In this document: one piece after another, positions 1-7,641 of the stretch
Layout: every line of letters begins with the position of its first letter
Numbering within the stretch: the stretch's first letter is position 1
Source: Thalassospira lucentensis
GTDB lineage: Bacteria > Pseudomonadota > Alphaproteobacteria > Rhodospirillales > Thalassospiraceae
Direction of reading: 5' to 3'
Length of the DNA: 64,000 nucleotides
NCBI RefSeq assembly: GCF_011806425.1
Contig: NZ_JAATOV010000002.1
Location: 1 to 64,000, forward strand
Translations under genes and position numbers: made by a program
The notes under the pieces: generated by a model
What the model saw: the letters and a program-made list of their open reading frames with translations, nothing else
Told to the model about the DNA's origin: nothing
Database searches by the model: none

Positions 1-189
1 GACCGAAGCCCAAAACCGCCCGCCCCGCGTCGCCGTCTCGTTGGCGCCGCACTGCGTCGGTGGAGGCGGGTTATAGGCCCAGCCCCTTAAACTGTCAAAC
101 ACCTTTTTGTAAAAAAGAGACAGAAATGCCCTTACGCAAAATCTTTGCGCGAAGAGACATATAGGCTTGTCCTTTGTGACCCGCAAGTG

Positions 190-358
190 GGGTCCGGTTA
201 GGAAGTTCTGCCCTATGGATAATCTGTCTGTGATTTCGCAAACGTATTGGGCCCTAAGATGTTCCCGCAACACTGCAAATTAATCAGAAAAAGATACGGC
301 CACCGACCAGAATCGGATCAAAAAAGAATCAGATTTTGAAAAAGCGGGTCCGGTTAGG
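190..358. repeat. Direct repeat GGGTCCGGTTAGG, two copies
   Basis: The 13-mer GGGTCCGGTTAGG occurs at 190-202 and again at 346-358, in the same orientation, 156 bases apart. No function is known to me. It may be a regulatory site or a remnant of a short duplication. Confidence 0.6.
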
Positions 359-391
359 CGCCATACGGACGTCATAAAGCCAAGGTGAAGA

Positions 392-419
392 CGGAAAGCG
401 GAAAGCGGAAAGCGGAAAA
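392..419. repeat. Tandem 7-mer repeat (CGGAAAG)x4
   Basis: Four consecutive 7-base units, three identical CGGAAAG and a final CGGAAAA. This is a simple-sequence tract downstream of the GntR gene, prone to slippage. It is too short and has no spacers, so it is not a CRISPR array. Confidence 0.75.
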
Positions 420-557
420 GCCTTCGCCTGCCATGCCCGACACCGGTCAAACGGATCTGATTGCACCGATTAATGTCGCAAGGATGCGCTGTTGCGAATC
501 AGCCCAACAAGCACGGTACGCTGCCCGGTGGTTTGGGCACACATTACATAGAGATGT

Positions 558-1226
558 TTATTGGCGCGCAGTGCGCAGGCAATTCATCAGGCTTTTGGCA
601 GAGTTTTCAATGTGGGCGGCCAACAGGCCGACGGCCTCATCAACATTCCCGGCTTTGCAGGCTTCGAAAATCTGGTGATGTTCGCGTTCCGCCCGATCAG
701 TTTCACCTGACAGGGCCAACTGCGCCTGGGCAAAGCGGACGGTGTTATTGCCAATCATGCGAATGATTTCGAGCGTCTTGGGGCGATTGGAGGGCTGATA
801 CAGGCGATCATGGAATTCACGGTTAAGCTCCCCCCACTTTCCAACATCCCCGGCCCGGAAGGATTCGTCATAAACCATCAAGATATCTTCGACCGATTTC
901 AAATCAGCCGGGGTCATGCGCGGGATGGCATGGCGCAGCAATTCGCATTCGAGCAATTTGCGTACTTCGAACAATTCTTCGATTTCATCGAGCGACAATT
1001 GCGCGACAATTGCCCCCTTATGAGGTTGAAACGACACCAGTCCTTCGGCGTCGAGACGTTGCAAAGCTTCGCGGACCGGAATGCGCGACACATTATATTC
1101 CCCGGCAATCGCATCCTGACGCAATTGGAAGCCCGCCGGAAAATCCCCCGCCAGAATACGGGCCCGAAGGTCTTCGGTCACCTGATCAGTAATGGTGCGG
1201 CGGGTAAATCGCGGTGATGCGGTCAT
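558..1226 (-). CDS. GntR-family (FadR/FCD) transcriptional regulator
   Basis: A 222-residue regulator with an N-terminal winged helix (about residues 8-75, including EYNVSRIPVREALQRL, the typical GntR recognition helix) and a helical FCD ligand domain (about 80-215). The FCD metal-site pattern can be seen as E..LL, then D..FH (ELNREFHDRL) and a later H (REHHQIFEA). It lies downstream of and on the same strand as the hydroxyproline epimerase gene, so it is the likely local regulator of that cluster. The intergenic region in front of it (1227-1448) holds a possible operator. The inducer is inferred, not shown. The start is ATG at 1226 with only a weak ribosome site. Confidence 0.9.
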   Translation of the reverse strand: MTASPRFTRRTITDQVTEDLRARILAGDFPAGFQLRQDAIAGEYNVSRIPVREALQRLDAEGLVSFQPHKGAIVAQLSLDEIEELFEVRKLLECELLRHAIPRMTPADLKSVEDILMVYDESFRAGDVGKWGELNREFHDRLYQPSNRPKTLEIIRMIGNNTVRFAQAQLALSGETDRAEREHHQIFEACKAGNVDEAVGLLAAHIENSAKSLMNCLRTARQ

Positions 1227-1341
1227 GTCAGTTCTTTTATTATGGGCGCCCGCGCCATCACAGCCGGGGCAAATAATGTGTCGGATCGAAACTTATATGT
1301 TTGGTTTGGCATACTCATACCCAGCCGCCCAGCGCGGTGCA

Positions 1342-1360
1342 ATACAATTGAATAATGTAT
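1342..1360. promoter_or_regulatory. Possible GntR operator upstream of gntR
   Basis: An interrupted inverted repeat, ATACA-N9-TGTAT, lies 116 bases upstream of the GntR start. It shares the TGTA/TACA sequence with the perfect palindrome TTGTATACAA in front of the deaminase gene but has a different spacing. It could be an autoregulatory site. A 12-base palindrome (ACATATATATGT, 1418-1429) lies just downstream of the epimerase stop. Confidence 0.35.
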
Positions 1361-1448
1361 AATTCACCCCCTACCGCCAATTCAACAAAGGGCGCATACG
1401 GGGACGTTTGTTGATGCACATATATATGTAGACGCGCACATCTACCGA

Positions 1449-2450
1449 TCAGGTCACGACGAAGCCGTGCTTATAGGGATCACGGTCATCAATAAAGATG
1501 GTGTTATAGCCGTGCTTGCGCGCCCAACCTTCGATGCCCGGCACCACCGCATCAAAATCACCGACTTTGGTTTGCTCGACCACGCTGATCCTAAATTGTG
1601 ATCCGATGATGCTTTCATGGACCAGTTCATGGGCCGGGTCCCACTGCCCCTTGGCGACAAGCTGGGCCAAGCGCGCCGAGGATCCGGTGCCACAGGGCGA
1701 TCGATCAATTCCCTTATCGCCATAAAACACGGCATTGCGGTGCGTGCTGTCGGGCTGGGTTGGTTTGCCGGTCCATTGGATGTGCGACAGCCCCTTAATA
1801 TCGGGATGCAATGGATGCACGAAATCGTTTTGCGCATTTAAGCGCCGACGCAGTTCCGGGCTGATGCGTTGCAGATCGCCCGCGGTAAAGTCAGATAAAT
1901 CGCGGTAATTTTCCTGAGCCTCGACAATCGCATAGAAATTGCCGCCATAAGCAACATCAACCTTGATCGGCCCCAGATCAGGACAATCAACCGCGATATC
2001 GGTTTTATAGAGAAACGACGGAACGTTGGTGAGCTTGACCGATTCAACATAGTCGCCAACCTGACGATAATCGGCAATGACCAGCCCGGCCGGTGTTTCC
2101 AGACGCAAGCGCCCGGGTGTTTTGGGTTTCACCAGACCTTCTTCAATTGCCATGGTCACCGTGCCGATGGTGCCGTGCCCACACATCGGAAGACAGCCGG
2201 ATGTTTCGATAAACAGCACGGCAACATCAAAGTCATCAGATGTCGGTTCATATAAAATCGATCCGGACATCACATCATGCCCGCGTGGCTCAAACATCAG
2301 GCCGGTGCGGATCCAGTCATATTCCGCCAAAAAATGCGCACGCTTTTCAAGCATGGTCGCACCATTGAGCTTTGGCCCGCCGCCGGCAACCAGACGCACC
2401 GGATTGCCGCAAGTATGACCATCAATACAAAAGAAGCTGTCTTTCGCCAT
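1449..2450 (-). CDS. 4-hydroxyproline 2-epimerase (proline racemase family)
   Basis: A 333-residue proline-racemase-family enzyme. Both catalytic cysteines are present: Cys90 in MCGHGTIG and Cys253 in SPCGTGSSAR. The pair supports a two-base racemase/epimerase rather than the dehydratase class, which has Thr in the second position. Next to a D-amino-acid dehydrogenase and a DHDPS-like deaminase, the expected reaction is trans-4-hydroxy-L-proline to cis-4-hydroxy-D-proline in the cytoplasm. The stop of the dehydrogenase gene lies 12 bases upstream, so the two are co-transcribed. Plain proline racemase activity cannot be excluded from sequence, but the context favours hydroxyproline. Confidence 0.88.
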   Translation of the reverse strand: MAKDSFFCIDGHTCGNPVRLVAGGGPKLNGATMLEKRAHFLAEYDWIRTGLMFEPRGHDVMSGSILYEPTSDDFDVAVLFIETSGCLPMCGHGTIGTVTMAIEEGLVKPKTPGRLRLETPAGLVIADYRQVGDYVESVKLTNVPSFLYKTDIAVDCPDLGPIKVDVAYGGNFYAIVEAQENYRDLSDFTAGDLQRISPELRRRLNAQNDFVHPLHPDIKGLSHIQWTGKPTQPDSTHRNAVFYGDKGIDRSPCGTGSSARLAQLVAKGQWDPAHELVHESIIGSQFRISVVEQTKVGDFDAVVPGIEGWARKHGYNTIFIDDRDPYKHGFVVT

Positions 2451-2462
2451 GGGTGGGGCCTT

Positions 2463-3746
2463 TTAGAAACGGTTGATACGATAAGGGGTCATATTGACCG
2501 GGGTTTCGGCCCCGCTCATAAGGTCAGAGATCAGACGTCCGGTGGTGGCCGCCAATGTCAGGCCAAGATGGCCGTGGCCAAAGGCGAAAAAGACGTTCTG
2601 GTGATTGGGGCTTTTGGAAATGACCGGTTTTGAGTCCGGCATTGAAGGGCGAAAGCCCATCCATTCTGTGCCGCCTTCGGGGTTCAATTTGGGCAGGACT
2701 TGCTGGCCCTTGGCAAACAGCGCCTTGGCGCGATCATAATTTGGGGACGCAACCAAACCACCCAGTTCCACGGCCCCGCCAACGCGAATGCCCATTTCCA
2801 TCGGCGTCATGACAAAGCTGTCATCAGCACAAATCACCATGCGCGATAGCGATGCCCCGTGATAAGGCACCGTAGTGTTATAGCCGCGTTCCGTATCAAG
2901 CGGCACAGGTGAGCCCAAACGTTTGGACAGTGTTTTGGACCATGCACCGCAGGCCACCACCACCGTATCAAAGGTGATATTGTCGCCCGATGTCGTGATT
3001 GCTGCCCGCGGTTTGCCATCGCGATAGACGAAGTCTGTGACCTCGCCGGTTTCGAACTTACCACCGCGATCGGTAAACAATTTAAACAGGCCCATGACGA
3101 TTTTATAGGGATCAAGCACGCGGCCCCAGTCTTCTTCCATGACGCCGCAAGCAAAGATCGGTGCCAGATCAGGTTCAAGATCGCGGATTTCAGAACGGCT
3201 GACATCGCGAATGTTAATGCCATTGCGCCGCCGCAGATCAATTCCGTAATCGTCTTTGCGACGCGACGCATCGGTCCGGTAGACCGCAAGCGCCCCTTCC
3301 TTTTTAAACACGGCGTCGGCAAGACCGGCCTTGGCGATCATGGGGTCATAATCATCCCATGCGCGATGAAGGAGTGCGGCCAGTTCGGTCGCGATTTGTT
3401 CGACCCGGGTTTTGGAACTTGCGGCCAAAAAGCGCGCAAGCCACGGCAGCATTTTTGGCAGATAACGCCAACGCACCGAAAGCGGGCCAAGCGGATCCAT
3501 CAGCCAGCCGGGAACGTTTGACAAAATTCCGGGCATGGCGATTGGCGCACATTCGGTCACCGCAATCCCGCCCGCATTGCCAAAGGATGCGCCCATGCCC
3601 GGTTCGCCACGATCAACAATCGTAACGTCATAGCCCTTATCCTGAAGCGCCAAGGCAACATTGACACCAACAATCCCGGCCCCAATGACGAGCGCCTTTT
3701 GACCGGCGGCATTTGGCTTTTTGGATGCTGTGCTTGATTGGGGCAT
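2463..3746 (-). CDS. FAD-dependent D-amino acid dehydrogenase, probable cis-4-hydroxy-D-proline dehydrogenase
   Basis: A 427-residue DadA/DAO-type flavoenzyme. Residues 19-46 form the Rossmann FAD site (VIGAGIVGVNVALAL, then a conserved acidic end to strand 2 in VTIVDRG). The C-terminal FGHGHLGLTLAA is the usual second FAD contact of this family. The length matches DadA (about 420-430). It sits between the epimerase and deaminase genes, so the likely step is oxidation of cis-4-hydroxy-D-proline to 1-pyrroline-4-hydroxy-2-carboxylate, with electrons passed to the respiratory chain. GAGG precedes the ATG at 3746. A general D-amino acid dehydrogenase is the alternative. Confidence 0.87.
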   Translation of the reverse strand: MPQSSTASKKPNAAGQKALVIGAGIVGVNVALALQDKGYDVTIVDRGEPGMGASFGNAGGIAVTECAPIAMPGILSNVPGWLMDPLGPLSVRWRYLPKMLPWLARFLAASSKTRVEQIATELAALLHRAWDDYDPMIAKAGLADAVFKKEGALAVYRTDASRRKDDYGIDLRRRNGINIRDVSRSEIRDLEPDLAPIFACGVMEEDWGRVLDPYKIVMGLFKLFTDRGGKFETGEVTDFVYRDGKPRAAITTSGDNITFDTVVVACGAWSKTLSKRLGSPVPLDTERGYNTTVPYHGASLSRMVICADDSFVMTPMEMGIRVGGAVELGGLVASPNYDRAKALFAKGQQVLPKLNPEGGTEWMGFRPSMPDSKPVISKSPNHQNVFFAFGHGHLGLTLAATTGRLISDLMSGAETPVNMTPYRINRF

Positions 3747-3797
3747 TTGGGGGCCTCGCCTGATGGGGTGTTTTTATTTGGTGTCGCCTACAAGGTC

Positions 3798-3839
3798 ACA
3801 GTGAACGACCCGACACCATAGCGTTGCGGCGTTCACTGT
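3798..3839. promoter_or_regulatory. Long inverted repeat between deaminase and dehydrogenase genes
   Basis: Perfect 10-base arms ACAGTGAACG (3798-3807) and CGTTCACTGT (3830-3839) are separated by 22 bases, which puts the arm centres 32 bases apart, about three helical turns. It may be a pair of operator half-sites in front of the dehydrogenase-epimerase operon or an RNA stem-loop in a deaminase read-through transcript. No U-tract follows it on the minus strand. Confidence 0.5.
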
Positions 3840-3937
3840 TTCATTATTTGCAATCGTAATGCAATTGGTTGATGTCACAACCAAGGCAGTCGCCCGATTA
3901 TGTACCCGAGCGACAGCGTGCACGATTGCCCGAAACG

Positions 3938-4834
3938 TTAAAGGCTCGGGCGGGTATCGATGGCTTTTTGGATGGTTGCCTTGATGGACTCAAGCTCAGC
4001 CCCCACCAGCGGCAGACGCGGTGCGCGCACGTAGGCTTTGCCAACACCGGTCATTTCCTGGGCAAGTTTGATGTACTGAACCAGCTTGGCATGGACATCC
4101 ATATGCAGAATCGGGGTGAACCAGCGATAAATCGGAAGGGCTTCTTTGTATTTGCCTTCAGATAGCAGTTTCCACAATGCGACAGATTCCTTTGGGAAGG
4201 CATCGGTAAAGCCGGAAATCCAGCCAACGGCACCAAGTACCTGGGTTTCCATGACAAGGTCATCCATGCCGCAGAACAGAACAAAGCGATCGCCGCAGGC
4301 ATTATAAATGTCGGTAATACGCCGCGGATCGCCTGAGCTTTCCTTAATAGCGACCAGATTTTCAACGTCAGCCAGCTGATTGAATTCTTCTGGCTTGATA
4401 TCGATGCGATACGCGCCCGGGTTATTATAGATCATGATCGGCAGCTTGGTCGCGCCTGCAACGGTACGGAAATGTTCAATGTTTTCGCGCGGATCGGCGG
4501 TATAAACCATGCCCGGCAGCAACATCAGGCCATCAGCACCCAGTTCTTCGCAGGTTTGAACATAGCGAATGGCTGCACGGGTCGAGTTTTCAGCAACGCC
4601 AGACAGGACCGGAATGCGACCCTTGGTGACTTCCACCGCAAGCTTAAGCACAGCGATTTTCTCGTCTGCTTCAAGGGCGGTGTTTTCTCCGACCGAACCC
4701 AACATGACCAAGCCATCAACGCCGGCCGTGATCAGGGATTCGATCTGCTCAGCGGTCATATCGAAATCAATCGAGCCGTCTTCGTTCATCTGAGTGGCAA
4801 CGGCGGGGAAAACGCCAGTCCAATTTACCTGCAT
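3938..4834 (-). CDS. 1-pyrroline-4-hydroxy-2-carboxylate deaminase (DHDPS/NAL family)
   Basis: A 298-residue class I aldolase-fold protein of the dihydrodipicolinate synthase family. Signature elements are MLGSVGENTAL (about 45-54), Tyr136 in IMIYNNPG and the Schiff-base Lys164 in LVAIKESSGD. The true lysine-pathway DapA is usually elsewhere. Beside the epimerase and dehydrogenase, the expected role is deamination and dehydration of 1-pyrroline-4-hydroxy-2-carboxylate to 2-oxoglutarate semialdehyde. A strong AGGAGG lies in front of the ATG at 4834. It has its own upstream region with a GntR-like palindrome, so it may be the first gene of the operon. The semialdehyde dehydrogenase that would finish the pathway is not in the cluster. 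Confidence 0.85.
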   Translation of the reverse strand: MQVNWTGVFPAVATQMNEDGSIDFDMTAEQIESLITAGVDGLVMLGSVGENTALEADEKIAVLKLAVEVTKGRIPVLSGVAENSTRAAIRYVQTCEELGADGLMLLPGMVYTADPRENIEHFRTVAGATKLPIMIYNNPGAYRIDIKPEEFNQLADVENLVAIKESSGDPRRITDIYNACGDRFVLFCGMDDLVMETQVLGAVGWISGFTDAFPKESVALWKLLSEGKYKEALPIYRWFTPILHMDVHAKLVQYIKLAQEMTGVGKAYVRAPRLPLVGAELESIKATIQKAIDTRPSL

Positions 4835-4927
4835 GGAAAGAAACCTCCTGATACAGCGCGCACTTTTTACGGTGCCCGCATTCCATATTCATGTCCCAAA
4901 ATCGGGCATATGCTTAACCTATGTATA

Positions 4928-4937
4928 TTGTATACAA
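4928..4937. promoter_or_regulatory. Palindrome TTGTATACAA, probable GntR operator
   Basis: A perfect 10-base palindrome in an A+T-rich region 94 bases upstream of the deaminase start. Operators of FCD-type GntR regulators often have a TNGTATACNA-like core. It is the best candidate site for the regulator encoded at 558-1226. Confidence 0.55.
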
Positions 4938-4990
4938 AATTACGTTTGATCTCGCAACGGGATTTTCAGGCAAAACAATTCCACCCAAAT

Positions 4991-5016
4991 AAAAAGGCCC
5001 CGACACCGGGACCTTT
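4991..5016 (-). terminator. Terminator of the ligase-glycosyltransferase gene
   Basis: A hairpin (AAAGGCCCC paired with CGGGACCTTT, one internal mismatch) lies 56 bases past the stop of the minus-strand fusion gene. Read on that strand it is followed by a T-run (CCTTTTT). It separates the polysaccharide gene from the hydroxyproline cluster. Confidence 0.65.
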
Positions 5017-5071
5017 AAGAGAATATTGCGTGGATCGCTTCATCCCTCACACAGGTGTGCGAAATGAATGG

Positions 5072-7504
5072 TCACACCAACGCGGAAGCAAACGGCACCG
5101 TGCGCACAGGATCGTCGGATGCATCGCCAGTGGCAAAAGCCAAAGTGCTGGCGATAATGACGCGATCACAAAGTTCACGTTCGACCAAATCCCGAGCGGC
5201 TTTGCCATATGCCAGACGGGTTGCGTCATCTTCCATCAACTGTTCGATGGCGTTGGCAAGCGCATCCGCATCGCGCAACGGCACCAGAAGGCCATTTTCC
5301 TGATGGTGGACGATTTCACGACATCCCGGCACATCGGTTGCAACCATTGCAAGTCCGCATGCGCCCGCTTCCAATAAGGATTTCGGAAGCCCCTCGCGCC
5401 ACGATGGCAACACAGCCAGATCAGCTTGACGCAGCAATTGCGCAATGTCGCGCCGCTTGCCAAGCCATTCGACCAAGCCTTCTTGCTGCCATTTCGCCAA
5501 GTCATTTTCTGATGCGCTATCGGGATTGGCAGGATCGGCATCGCCAACCAACACAATGCGATAATTGCAATTGCGCGATTTTAGAATTCGGGCGGCTTCG
5601 ATCAATTCGGCAAGGCCCTTTGACCACAGCATTCTGGCAACGAAAATAGCGGTTTTGGGCGTGGCTGGATTTTCTGATTTTTGGGTATCGGGCGTAAATG
5701 CCGAGATATCCACACCTGACCCACGGATCAGGTTAAGACGTTGGTCCTTAAAACCGAGCCCCTTTAACCAGGCAAGGTCATCGCTGTTTTGCACGATGAC
5801 GTGAATTGACGGACACCGAGCATAAACGCGTAAAATCAGCAACACAATATGCCGCACAATGCGGGCCTTGGCGCTGTTTGACACAAATAAAAAGCCAAGT
5901 CCGATAATCATATTAACGGATCGCTTCGCGCCAACCAAAAGCCCAGCGAAAGCCGAAAGCACAACGCACTGAATTGCGACATTGATAATGATATCGGGTT
6001 GCTCGCGACGAATAAGGCACGCCAGCGCCTTTACAGTTTTTAGGGATTTAAACGGGCTTAAGCCGCCGCGCGCGATCGGCACGTCGACCACACGAAAACC
6101 TTCTTTTCGCAGACCATCTGCCGCATCACCGGTATTGCAAGCCACGACAACCTCGTCACCGCGCACCAGTGCAGCCCGCGCAAGCCCAATCCGGTGCGAA
6201 ACAAATGACCAATCTTCGCCAACAACGATCAAGGTTTTGCGCCGGGATTTTGGAGCGGTTTCGCGCAACAATGCGTCACGGCGCATAACCGCAATCGCCA
6301 ATGTGATGACGAAAACACCAAACCACCAAGTGGACCAAAAGGAATAGTTAAAAAGCCCAGAGAACCAGTAAGCAGCAAGAATTGCCAAAATGGGAGCAGC
6401 AATCTGCAAACCTTCCTTAAAGATTGCGCGCAAACTCACTACGGCACACCAAACAACCAAAAAAACAACGGGTAGCAATCCGACCAAGCCGGTTTCTAAC
6501 CAGATTTCCATAAACCAGCTATGGGGATGCCCCGGTAGAACCGCCTGACTAAATCCTTCAACCATGCCATCAGCACCTGGTATCCAAGGAGCGGCATTAA
6601 TTCCCCAACCAGTCAGCGGATGATCAAACACGTGGCTATAAGCGAATTGCCAAATAAGCTGCCGATGGGCATCCACGATACCGGTTGGGAGATAGGGTGT
6701 AAAAGTACCCGTATTAGCCCACTGCGTTGTAATGGATGACAACCAAAACAGAATACCTACCACACTGAAAACCGTCGCAATAAGAAGGACTATTTTCACC
6801 AAGCGGTTTTCCAAGACGAACCAAGCGGCAACAACAACCGCGGCAAATGCCGCAAGCGTACCAGCCGTATTAGCACGCGCACCAGAAACCTCAATAATAT
6901 AGAAGAAGGCGACAATCCCGAGAAGCGGTAGCAGTTTCGCCCACCCTTTGCGGTCAAACAAATCCGCGGCGAACAAGATGGTCGCGAACATGAAAAAGCT
7001 GCCAGTTGGCTTTAAGCGCCGGGTGATGTCGACATGGCGTTCCGGATCAAGCATTGCGTTTAGGCTGAGAATATCGGCCGAGGTGAATGACGCCAAAACG
7101 CAGTAGCCCATCACCGTAAGAGTTGACCAAATCAGCGTATTCCAAGCATACCGGGCCTTAGGCGCAATCAAACGCATCAGGTACCAAACCCCACCGATCA
7201 TCGCCAAGCGCGCAAACCATGTGCCCCAAGATTTTTCTGGATTAATTGTTCCGATCACGGACGGCAACCAACAGATAAAAACGAGCATGACAACAAGGCC
7301 CAGCGGCGATGTCAAATCGCGGCGCAATTGTCGCCATGCTTGGCCATTATTGCCACTTACCACTGCCAGAATTAGTGACAATACCAAGCCAATCCCGACG
7401 GCCGCGCGCCCAAAGAAAAACAAAGGGGCGGAAATGCCAAACAGGATGGCAGCAACGCTAAGCACGGTGTCGCGCCAATGCCGCGTTGGGACAGATTGTT
7501 GCAT
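5072..7504 (-). CDS. O-antigen ligase/polymerase (Wzy_C type) fused to a GT4 glycosyltransferase
   Basis: An 810-residue two-part protein. Residues 1 to about 415 form a polytopic membrane domain with roughly 10-12 hydrophobic segments and the ligase-type loop GWGINAAPW...PGHPHSWFMEIWLETGLVG (about 304-347), which places it in the WaaL/Wzy family. From about residue 427 a GT-B glycosyltransferase begins (TLIVVGEDWSFVSHR), with the GT4 features GSGVDISAF, FVARMLWSKGL and REGLPKSLLEAGACG. The membrane half would transfer or polymerise lipid-linked glycans at the inner membrane, while the GT half would face the cytoplasm. The frame is unbroken across the join. I chose ATG 7504; a TTG at 7519 is also in frame and neither has a strong ribosome site. 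The donor and acceptor sugars are unknown. Confidence 0.82.
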   Translation of the reverse strand: MQQSVPTRHWRDTVLSVAAILFGISAPLFFFGRAAVGIGLVLSLILAVVSGNNGQAWRQLRRDLTSPLGLVVMLVFICWLPSVIGTINPEKSWGTWFARLAMIGGVWYLMRLIAPKARYAWNTLIWSTLTVMGYCVLASFTSADILSLNAMLDPERHVDITRRLKPTGSFFMFATILFAADLFDRKGWAKLLPLLGIVAFFYIIEVSGARANTAGTLAAFAAVVVAAWFVLENRLVKIVLLIATVFSVVGILFWLSSITTQWANTGTFTPYLPTGIVDAHRQLIWQFAYSHVFDHPLTGWGINAAPWIPGADGMVEGFSQAVLPGHPHSWFMEIWLETGLVGLLPVVFLVVWCAVVSLRAIFKEGLQIAAPILAILAAYWFSGLFNYSFWSTWWFGVFVITLAIAVMRRDALLRETAPKSRRKTLIVVGEDWSFVSHRIGLARAALVRGDEVVVACNTGDAADGLRKEGFRVVDVPIARGGLSPFKSLKTVKALACLIRREQPDIIINVAIQCVVLSAFAGLLVGAKRSVNMIIGLGFLFVSNSAKARIVRHIVLLILRVYARCPSIHVIVQNSDDLAWLKGLGFKDQRLNLIRGSGVDISAFTPDTQKSENPATPKTAIFVARMLWSKGLAELIEAARILKSRNCNYRIVLVGDADPANPDSASENDLAKWQQEGLVEWLGKRRDIAQLLRQADLAVLPSWREGLPKSLLEAGACGLAMVATDVPGCREIVHHQENGLLVPLRDADALANAIEQLMEDDATRLAYGKAARDLVERELCDRVIIASTLAFATGDASDDPVRTVPFASALV

Positions 7505-7641
7505 CGTGAACAGTTCCAAATTGAGGTCTGCCGTCTTGCTAAACCGCTACCAATGCTTCGTCAATCACTGATCGACGCACATGTGACGCATATGGTTTAA
7601 TCAACAGACAAATATTCAACCAGGACCTCGAAAGGTATGGC

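Larger units (their letters stand above)
1..557. other. Gene-free left edge with short repeats
   Basis: I see no convincing gene in this stretch. The open frames that begin near 385 and 461 run antisense into the GntR gene and have no family resemblance. It contains two copies of the 13-mer GGGTCCGGTTAGG (190-202 and 346-358) and a short tandem array of a 7-mer (392-419). The first 100 bases are G+C-rich and the next 250 A+T-rich, as expected for a regulatory region of a gene that lies outside the window. Confidence 0.5.

Noticed and set aside
1..384. Partial gene or structured RNA at the left edge
   Set aside because: No frame of useful length and no recognisable RNA fold. Composition suits a promoter region.
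392..419. CRISPR-like tandem array
   Set aside because: The units are 7 bases long, contiguous and without spacers. It is a simple tandem repeat.
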